A DNA stretch of 64,000 nucleotides from Pseudodesulfovibrio cashew (lineage in GTDB: Bacteria > Desulfobacterota > Desulfovibrionia > Desulfovibrionales > Desulfovibrionaceae). The notes beneath the pieces were generated by a model that made no database searches, was not told where the DNA came from, and saw nothing but the letters and a program-made list of their open reading frames with translations. This document shows positions 58,624 to 64,000 of this stretch, one piece after another (position 1 is the first letter of the stretch; each line of letters opens with the position of its first letter). The stretch is from assembly GCF_009762795.1 (NCBI RefSeq), contig NZ_CP046400.1, positions 3,617,501 through 3,681,500 of the forward strand, written 5' to 3'. The translations under genes and the position numbers were made by a program.

Positions 58624-58695
58624 ATCTGTCTTCCTTTTATTTGCACACGAGAATACCAAGGCTTTCGGGAATCCCCCGGAGGCCTTTCTCGTTTT
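58624..58695 (+). ncRNA. Candidate small RNA driven by the sigma-54 promoter
   Basis: About 70 bases between the -12 box and a 12-bp terminator hairpin (58658-58669 with 58675-58686, loop AATCC, then TCTCGTTTT). The transcript body would be a largely unpaired 35-base A/T/C-rich leader before the terminator stem, the usual layout of a base-pairing sRNA. No ORF with a ribosome site fits. The 58320-58737 stretch shows no gene otherwise; its left part is AT-rich. Prediction only. Confidence 0.4.
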
Positions 58696-58815
58696 CGGGG
58701 CAGGGGGAGTGCAATCGCTGCGTCGCTGCGGGCCGGGCGGACCCTTGCGTATTAAGATACGCGGCGGTCCCGCCCGGCCCTTGCTCCTTGCGCTTGCGCT
58801 CCCCCAGCCCCGAAA
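58693..58815. repeat. Long inverted repeat at the left end of the tandem array
   Basis: TTTCGGGGCAGGGGGAG at 58693-58709 pairs with 58799-58815 (16 of 17). Inside it GGGCCGGGCGGACC at 58730-58743 pairs with 58766-58780 (one bulge), and innermost GCGTAT-TAAG-ATACGC is perfect. The right arm belongs to the first 113-bp unit. Confidence 0.85.
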
Positions 58816-59330
58816 CCAATTCTCGCACTGAAACAAGGCAAAGAAAGAAGCAGACCCTTGTGTATTGAGATACGCGGCGGCCCCGCCCGGCCCTTGCTCC
58901 TTGCGCTTGCGCTCCCCCAGCCCCGAAACCAATTCTCGCACTGAAACAAGGCAAAGAAAGAAGCAGACCCTTGTGTATTGAGATACGCGGCGGCCCCGCC
59001 CGGCCCTTGCTCCTTGCGCTTGCGCTCCCCCAGCCCCGAAACCAAATCACGCACTGAAACAAGGCAAAGAAAGAAGCAGACCCTTGTGTATTGAGATACG
59101 CGGCGGCCCCGCCCGGCCCTTGCTCCTTGCGCTTGCGCTCCCCCAGCCCCGAAACCAAATCACGCACTGAAACAAGGCAAAGAAAGAAGCAGACCCTTGT
59201 GTATTGAGATACGCGGCGGCCCCACCCGGTCCTTGCTCCTTGCGCTTGCGCTCCCCCTGCCCCGAAACCAAATCACGCACTGAAACAAGGCAAAGGAAGA
59301 AGCAGCCCCTTGCGTATTGAAAGACGCGGC
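58738..59330. repeat. 113-bp tandem repeat, 5.25 copies
   Basis: Units start at 58738, 58851, 58964, 59077, 59190 and a partial at 59303; the period is exactly 113. Copies 2-5 differ by only a few bases (for example AATTCTCGC against AAATCACGC). The last unit ends about 78 bases before the tRNA-Leu promoter. 113 is not a multiple of three, and the unit has no stop on the minus strand in several frames, which makes long meaningless ORFs. Confidence 0.92.
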
Positions 59331-59407
59331 TTAACTGCACAATGCCCGATACTACGACGCACACTGATAGCCCCACAAAAAAAATGAGAACGGGATCCAA
59401 AAAACGC

Positions 59408-59436
59408 TTGCCAACGGAGTGGCCCGCAGCTATAAG
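59408..59436 (+). promoter_or_regulatory. Sigma-70-like promoter of tRNA-Leu copy 1
   Basis: TTGCCA, 17-base spacer, TATAAG; the tRNA begins 19 bases later. Confidence 0.65.
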
Positions 59437-59454
59437 CCTCTTCGCCCTGATCGT

Positions 59455-59541
59455 GCCGAAGTGGTGGAATTGGTAGACACGCTAGGTTCAGGGTCTAGTG
59501 CGGGTTCCCGCGTGGAGGTTCGAGTCCTCTCTTCGGCACCA
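59455..59541 (+). tRNA. tRNA-Leu (anticodon CAG), copy 1
   Basis: 87-base class II tRNA with a long variable arm (GCGGGTTCCCGC stem), anticodon CAG in loop TTCAGGG, T-loop GTTCGAGTC and encoded CCA. Every base is identical to copy 2 at 60938-61024. Confidence 0.95.
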
Positions 59542-59551
59542 CGATAGAAAC

Positions 59552-59582
59552 AGGCCCCGGTCGTCATGACCGGGGCCTTTTC
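59552..59582 (+). terminator. Terminator after tRNA-Leu copy 1
   Basis: AGGCCCCGGTC/GACCGGGGCCT stem, GTCAT loop, T run. Confidence 0.88.
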
Positions 59583-59685
59583 ATTTGCGGATCAAAGGTG
59601 TCGCTCCAGGCATGGGGTGGACACAGCCTCGGCTTTCCTCTAATTATTCAGACAGTTCGCCCAAAAGACTAAACCGAGGAAAGGC

Positions 59686-60858
59686 ATGCGCCGAAACTGG
59701 ATAATCATCTGCGGAGCCATACGCGACCTGGACGCGTTTCTCCCCACATTGGCAACAGCCTGCGGGCTGCATGCGCAGGGTGCCGTGGAGGGAGTGATCC
59801 TGACCACGTGGAACGGCGAAATCGACGCACACCAGGGATTGCGGAAGCGGCTGGCAGGGCTGCCCGTCACCGTGGCCGAGACGCAGGACCCGGGCAGCAA
59901 CGCGTGGGGCAACTTCGCCCGCCAGCTAAAGCACCTGCGCCTCGCCCTGGAGCTCTGTCCGGATGACGCATACGTGTTCAAGACGCGCACGGACAAATCC
60001 CGGCTGGGAGAACTGAACCTCGACCTGTTCAAAACCGACCTCACCCCGGACCGGGAGCGCTACCCAGGCTTCCCGGACCTCTTCCGGGAACGCATCGTCG
60101 TTCAGCACTGTTTCCCGCTGGGCCCACTATATATATCTGATATGAACTACTACGGGCGCAAGGATGACCTCGAGACCCTGATCAGCCTTTGCGACCCGAT
60201 GCGCCCGCGCGTGAGCTGCATGGGCACTTGGGCTCCGGAAATGCGCCTGTTCGGCACCCCCTTCCTGAGCCGCTTTCCAATCCTGGAGGCGTTCTACCGC
60301 AGGGCGCACTCGCCCATGAGTTACAGCCCCGGCACCACGGACAAATCCGCCAACAAGGTCATGACCCGAGAGCAGATCGACTACAGCAAGCAGGTCATAG
60401 CCTTCTTCCTGACCCACCCCTTTTCCCGTGCCGCGCTCATGACCTGGTGGACGATTCTTGACCGATATTTCCTGCTCGGCCTGACTCGTGGCGAAACCGG
60501 ACCGGAGGCAGCAGGCCGTCACTGCGAGGCCGTGGCCGCCGCGTCCATTGGCGACCTCTTCGACCCGACGCTTTCCTCTGCCTTCGGCGTGCGCTCCTAC
60601 GGCGACCCGCCCAACTTCTATACTCGCGCCCTAAGCCACCACTGGCTTGACGGTTTCGTCAAGGAGACATGGCCCTCGGACGCTCTCTTCAAGCGGCTGC
60701 ACGCCACCTTTGATGAAGTCCGCGATTACGCGTTCCATCAGGCCTTTTCAGATACTCTCGCCTTCCCGAGTCACCGGGCAGAATCCTTTGCGGACGGACT
60801 TGAACGCCTGACAGGCGAACGGGAAATCTTCGCAACGGTAAGCGGTCCTGACCGATAG
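59686..60858 (+). CDS. WavE-like LPS biosynthesis protein (putative glycosyltransferase)
   Basis: 390 residues, no signal peptide. VEGVILTTWNGEIDAHQGLR and DDAYVFKTRTDKSRLGEL (KTRTD at 99-103) resemble the WavE lipopolysaccharide family, whose members are thought to be GT-A-like sugar transferases; RTD may take the DXD role. The remainder has no motif I know. Ribosome site GAGGAAAGG. It is the only gene between two identical tRNA-Leu genes, which is unusual, and it may have come with a duplicated tRNA block. Confidence 0.65.
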   Translation: MRRNWIIICGAIRDLDAFLPTLATACGLHAQGAVEGVILTTWNGEIDAHQGLRKRLAGLPVTVAETQDPGSNAWGNFARQLKHLRLALELCPDDAYVFKTRTDKSRLGELNLDLFKTDLTPDRERYPGFPDLFRERIVVQHCFPLGPLYISDMNYYGRKDDLETLISLCDPMRPRVSCMGTWAPEMRLFGTPFLSRFPILEAFYRRAHSPMSYSPGTTDKSANKVMTREQIDYSKQVIAFFLTHPFSRAALMTWWTILDRYFLLGLTRGETGPEAAGRHCEAVAAASIGDLFDPTLSSAFGVRSYGDPPNFYTRALSHHWLDGFVKETWPSDALFKRLHATFDEVRDYAFHQAFSDTLAFPSHRAESFADGLERLTGEREIFATVSGPDR

Positions 60859-60891
60859 CGCCCCTCAGCGCCCTAAAATATCACTAACCTG

Positions 60892-60920
60892 TTGACATAC
60901 GGATACCATACAGGTATCCA
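60892..60920 (+). promoter_or_regulatory. Promoter of tRNA-Leu copy 2 with a palindrome in the spacer
   Basis: TTGACA (60892-60897), 17-base spacer, TATCCA (60915-60920). GGATACC-ATACA-GGTATCC (60901-60919) is a perfect inverted repeat lying in the spacer and -10 box. Confidence 0.5.
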
Positions 60921-60937
60921 GTCTTTCCCTGAATCGT

Positions 60938-61024
60938 GCCGAAGTGGTGGAATTGGTAGACACGCTAGGTTCAGGGTCTAGTGCGGGTTCCCGCGTGGAG
61001 GTTCGAGTCCTCTCTTCGGCACCA
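60938..61024 (+). tRNA. tRNA-Leu (anticodon CAG), copy 2
   Basis: Same 87 bases as copy 1. Upstream promoter and downstream terminator are different from those of copy 1; only about three bases on each side are shared. Confidence 0.95.
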
Positions 61025-61031
61025 CGAAATC

Positions 61032-61065
61032 AAAGGGCCTTGGTCAATAGACCAAGGCCCTTTTC
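61032..61065 (+). terminator. Terminator after tRNA-Leu copy 2
   Basis: AAAGGGCCTTGGTC pairs with GACCAAGGCCCTTT around loop AATA; T run follows. Confidence 0.9.
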
Positions 61066-61096
61066 TCTACCCCTTCATCTCATTCCATACTTTCTA

Positions 61097-61140
61097 GGTA
61101 TGATAATTATACCCATTTTACCCTATTGGTATAATACCAA
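61097..61140 (+). promoter_or_regulatory. Pair of GGTAT-type palindromes upstream of the TonB receptor
   Basis: GGTATGATAATTATACC (61097-61113) and TTGGTATAATACCAA (61126-61140, perfect) have centres 28 bases apart, just before a TTGACA at 61155-61160. They look like operator sites of a dimeric regulator; a Fur-type site is possible because of the GATAAT core. Confidence 0.5.
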
Positions 61141-61189
61141 ATAATAACAATAAGTTGACACGATGTTTTGTTCGTAATAGGCATAATGC

Positions 61190-61301
61190 GTTTCGAGGGT
61201 GAACCGTCAGCGCATCCCACCTGCACTGATACGGCCTACTTGGGAGGGTGACCGTATCAACTGACTGTTCTTCCCTACACCAGTCATTGAGGAGAAATCG
61301 G
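61190..61301 (+). promoter_or_regulatory. Structured leader of the TonB receptor mRNA, possible riboswitch
   Basis: An 8-bp stem TGATACGG/CCGTATCA (61227-61234 with 61252-61259) and an upstream GGGTGAACC...CCCACC...CACTG order that loosely recalls the cobalamin riboswitch core. The B12 box is not evident, so the class is uncertain. It would control a TonB receptor and an ECF transporter, a logical B12 target. Confidence 0.3.
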
Positions 61302-63269
61302 ATGAAACCCTGCACGCTGCTGCTCTGTCTAGGGCTCTTCCTGGCCTTGTCCGCGCTTCCGGTCATGGCCCAGGATACTGAAATGAAAACGGATGAAGCT
61401 CCCGCCGAGTATACGCTGGGCGAAGTCGTGGTCAGCGATACGACCAGCGCACTGGAGAACTCCACAACGGTGACGGTCATCACCGCCGAGGAACTCAAGA
61501 ACTCCGGCGCACGAACCTTGTCCGACGCCTTCAAGCTCGTCCCCGGCATCACCACCCGCACTGCCGCTGACGGCACCTGCCGCATCGACATTCGCGGCAT
61601 GCGCACCCGTCAGGTCAAACTGCTGCTCAACGGTGTACCTTTTGGGTCCACCTATGACGGCCAGTTCGACCCCGACGCCATCCCGGTCGAAAACATCGCC
61701 CGCATCAAGATCACCCAGGGCGCCACGTCCGTGCTCTACGGCGACGGCGGCACCGCTGGCGTAATCGACATCATCACCAAGAAAGGCACCAAGGAGACCC
61801 ACGGCAGCGTCGGCTTCCAGGCGGCCCAGAGCGACCTCTACAAGGTCCAGGGTTCCGTCTCCGGCGGCACCGATGATGTCGACTTCTACGCCGGCGCCAG
61901 CTACCTGACCCGCAACGCCTACCCGGTCTCCTACTACTTCGACCAGACCGCCAACCAGGATTCTCAACTGCGCAAGAATAGTGACCGCCAGCACACCAAC
62001 GTCCTGGCCAACGTCACTTACAAGGCCAACGAGTCCACCAACCTTGGCGCCACCGTGAACTACTTCGACGGCTCCTACGGCAAGCCGCCCATCGTGTACG
62101 AAAAGGCCGCCGATTCCTATGCCAAGACACGCAAATACGAGCGAGTGGACAGCTACGACGGCATCGGCACCCAGTTGGCCATGGACCACGACTTCGATGG
62201 CCCCATCGATACCCGCCTGATGGTGTACGGAAATGTCCAGCACACAGAAGACAACATCTACGACGACGGCAACTACGACACGCAAAACAACAACAACTCC
62301 GCTAAACAGCGAAGCACCTCCACCACTCTGGGGCTAAACAACCAGTGGGGCTACGACTCCGACTACATGGGCCGCTACACCCTGGGCCTCATCGGCGAAT
62401 ATCAGAACTACCGCGAGACAGGCTTTTTGATCGGTACAGCAAACGATATAGTTGTGGAAAAGTCTGTCAAACTCTATACCGTAGCCCTGCAGGACGACAT
62501 CACCCTGTTCGAGGATTTCCAGCTTTCCCTGGGACTCTCCGGCGTTGGGCAGAGCCGCTCCGAAAAGGACGCCAGCACCTACTCATACGTGGTGGCGGGC
62601 AACTACCAGATCGTGGAAGGCACCAACTTCAAGCTGTCCCACGCGCGCAAGGTCCGCTTCCCCTCCGTCAAAAACCTCTATGACTCCAGCGCAGGCGATG
62701 CCGAACTGGCCCATGAGACCACCTGGCATTACGAAGCAGGCCTGACCCAGGCTCTGCCCTGGGCCTCCACCGCCGAACTGACGGTCTTCCGCCTGGACGC
62801 CGACAACTACATTGAAAAGGGCGCCACCTTCTACGAGAACAACGACAAGTACCAGTTCCGCGGCGTGGAGTTCACTCTGAGCAGCCAGTTCATGGAAGGT
62901 CTGTCCACCAAGCTGGGCTACACCTTCATGGAGAGCGAAAACCTGTCCGACGACGCCACCTTCAGCGTCCTGCAGTATAGGCCCAAGCACAAGGCCACTG
63001 CCGAGGCGACCTACAAGACCACCTTCGGCACCACCCTGTTCGGCAGCTTCCGCTACCTGGGCGACCAGTTTGCCTTCAACCGGGCCGAGACCGATTACAA
63101 ACGGATCCCGGACTACGCCATCGTGGATGTCAAGGTGTCCCAGGACATCACCAAGAACCTGTCGGCCTACGTGGGTGCGGACAACCTGACCGACACCGAC
63201 TACTACGAATCATACGGATTCCCCAGGCCTGGCCGCTCTGTTTACACCGGCCTGGACTACACCTTCTAA
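61302..63269 (+). CDS. TonB-dependent outer-membrane receptor
   Basis: 655 residues. Signal peptide MKPCTLLLCLGLFLALSALP to VMA at 23; TonB box-like EVVVS at 41-45; plug domain (VTVITAEELKNSGARTLSDA; DIRGMRTRQVKLLLNGVPFG; VLYGDGGTAGVIDIITKKG), then a 22-strand barrel ending in aromatic LDYTF. BtuB/FepA-like; substrate unknown (cobalamin, siderophore or another chelate). Start at 61302 follows GAGGAGA. It is 24 bases upstream of the ABC ATPase and co-transcribed with it. Confidence 0.93.
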   Translation: MKPCTLLLCLGLFLALSALPVMAQDTEMKTDEAPAEYTLGEVVVSDTTSALENSTTVTVITAEELKNSGARTLSDAFKLVPGITTRTAADGTCRIDIRGMRTRQVKLLLNGVPFGSTYDGQFDPDAIPVENIARIKITQGATSVLYGDGGTAGVIDIITKKGTKETHGSVGFQAAQSDLYKVQGSVSGGTDDVDFYAGASYLTRNAYPVSYYFDQTANQDSQLRKNSDRQHTNVLANVTYKANESTNLGATVNYFDGSYGKPPIVYEKAADSYAKTRKYERVDSYDGIGTQLAMDHDFDGPIDTRLMVYGNVQHTEDNIYDDGNYDTQNNNNSAKQRSTSTTLGLNNQWGYDSDYMGRYTLGLIGEYQNYRETGFLIGTANDIVVEKSVKLYTVALQDDITLFEDFQLSLGLSGVGQSRSEKDASTYSYVVAGNYQIVEGTNFKLSHARKVRFPSVKNLYDSSAGDAELAHETTWHYEAGLTQALPWASTAELTVFRLDADNYIEKGATFYENNDKYQFRGVEFTLSSQFMEGLSTKLGYTFMESENLSDDATFSVLQYRPKHKATAEATYKTTFGTTLFGSFRYLGDQFAFNRAETDYKRIPDYAIVDVKVSQDITKNLSAYVGADNLTDTDYYESYGFPRPGRSVYTGLDYTF

Positions 63270-63293
63270 CTCGTCGAATGACGCCCGGATCGC

Positions 63294-64000
63294 ATGTCGA
63301 ACCACCTGCGTCTCAACGAACTTGAAGTACGCTTCAACGAAACGACACCGCCGGTTCTCTCCGGCGTGAATCTCTCGGTAAGGGCCGGCGAATGCCACTG
63401 CATCGCCGGCCCCACCGGGAGCGGCAAGTCCACCCTCCTGCGGGCCGTCGCGGGGCTCCTCCCTCCCGATGTCGGCTCAGGTAAAATCGAACTTTCCTCC
63501 CGACCCGGCGTGGTCTTCCAGAATCCCCGCACCCAGGTCCTCTTCGACCATGTGGGCAAGGAAACGGCCTTTGCCCTGGAGAATCAGGGCACGCCGCCCG
63601 ACGCCATGCCGGAAAAGGTCACCCGCGCTCTGGCGCAGGCTGACCTGGACGTCCCGGCCCATACCCCAACCGCCATCCTCTCCATGGGCCGCCAGTATCG
63701 GTTGATCCTGGCGGGAGCGCTGGTCACCGAACCGGACCTCCTGCTCCTGGACGAACCCTGCGCCCAACTCGATCCGGAAGGATGTGCCGCCGTGGCCCGG
63801 GTCATCGGGCGTTTCAGGGACAAGGGCGGCGCCGTGCTCCTGTGCGAGCACGATCCGACCCCGCTCGCCGATCAGATCACTCACTGGTGGCGGATAGAAG
63901 ACGCCGCGCTCCGCCCTTCGGGCCCGCCGGAAAACGGCTTCGCACCCGACAAGATCGAGGCAAACCAGAACAGCGGCACAACCGCGCTGCTGGATATCCG
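63294..64000 (+). CDS. ECF-type ABC transporter ATPase (CbiO-like), runs off the window
   Basis: 235 codons before the window ends, still open. Walker A GPTGSGKSTLLRAVAG, Q-loop VVFQNPRTQVLFD (the FQNPxxQ typical of ECF ATPases), signature-like LSMGRQYRLILAGAL, Walker B LLLLDEPCAQLDPEG, switch CEHDP. The frame goes on after residue 220 into a linker and TALLDI, so a second, fused ATPase domain may follow. ECF modules import vitamins and metals. The altered LSMGR signature suggests an asymmetric pair. Confidence 0.88.
   Translation, partial: MSNHLRLNELEVRFNETTPPVLSGVNLSVRAGECHCIAGPTGSGKSTLLRAVAGLLPPDVGSGKIELSSRPGVVFQNPRTQVLFDHVGKETAFALENQGTPPDAMPEKVTRALAQADLDVPAHTPTAILSMGRQYRLILAGALVTEPDLLLLDEPCAQLDPEGCAAVARVIGRFRDKGGAVLLCEHDPTPLADQITHWWRIEDAALRPSGPPENGFAPDKIEANQNSGTTALLDI

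Noticed and set aside
58738..59330. CRISPR array
   Set aside because: Repeats are directly adjacent with no variable spacers and no cas genes.
58637..59400. Long minus-strand open frames through the 113-bp repeats
   Set aside because: The repeat is not a multiple of three and lacks stops in several frames, so the same DNA is read in three phases. No ribosome site, no recognisable protein.

Overview
The window looks like chromosomal core DNA of a Desulfovibrio-type sulfate reducer, and Pseudodesulfovibrio is my best guess. This rests on gene content rather than a marker-gene match: a dephospho-CoA kinase fused to an RluA-type pseudouridine synthase, a CcmE with cysteine in place of the haem-binding histidine, a grpE-dnaK pair apart from a clpB-cbpM-cbpA cluster, and GC-rich genes with strong GGAGG ribosome sites. 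I see no insertion sequence, prophage, plasmid function or CRISPR array. Coding density is high and most genes are on the minus strand in short operons.

Layout. 1-3.4 kb: envelope genes (GT4 glycosyltransferase cut by the window edge, PAP2 phosphatase, and a DPM-type glycosyltransferase, LABN-domain and VTT-domain operon). 3.6 kb: initiator tRNA. 3.8-6.7 kb: EAL-HDOD protein, acyltransferase, and a 68-residue PEP-CTERM protein. 6.8-15.2 kb: gatCA, an LppC-like lipoprotein, dnaK, grpE and an M29 aminopeptidase. 15.3-19.9 kb: YheT-type hydrolase, MFS exporter, membrane-tethered solute-binding protein, and a polytopic membrane protein. 19.9-24.6 kb: clpB-cbpM-cbpA and a divergent BON-domain protein. 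24.6-29.6 kb: PHP phosphoesterase, ApgM-type mutase, nucleotidyltransferase, rhomboid protease, and the pseudouridine synthase-CoaE fusion. 29.7-36.4 kb: upp, uraA, WaaE-like glycosyltransferase, MscS channel, and kup. 36.4-43.9 kb: a 155-bp tandem repeat, hisB-lipoprotein-hisA, tatBC and guaBA. 44.0-49.0 kb: a complete liv branched-chain amino-acid ABC operon. 49.2-55.5 kb: the ccm haem-export operon, including a 48-residue ccmD, and a CNNM/CorC protein. 55.6-58.3 kb: heptosyltransferase-like protein, nadD, and an AEC transporter. 58.3-61.0 kb: an unusual non-coding region with a candidate sigma-54 small RNA, a long inverted repeat that runs into a 113-bp tandem array, and two identical tRNA-Leu genes around a WavE-like gene. 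61.1-64.0 kb: a TonB-dependent receptor with a palindrome-rich control region and the start of an ECF-type ABC ATPase.

The parts most worth a second look are non-coding. They are the 58.3-59.4 kb region, a dispersed hairpin repeat (three copies, one of which supplies the gatC ribosome-binding site and shows compensating base changes in its stem), the 155-bp tandem repeat after hisA, and the leader of the TonB receptor. Among proteins, the oddities are the CxxxY CcmE, the CoaE fusion, the enlarged TatC, the minimal PEP-CTERM protein, and a solute-binding domain that ends just after a transmembrane helix.

Limits: every call comes from reading the sequence and from recalled family motifs. No database or structure search was run. 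Starts were moved inward where a Shine-Dalgarno sequence, signal peptide or family alignment pointed to a later codon.
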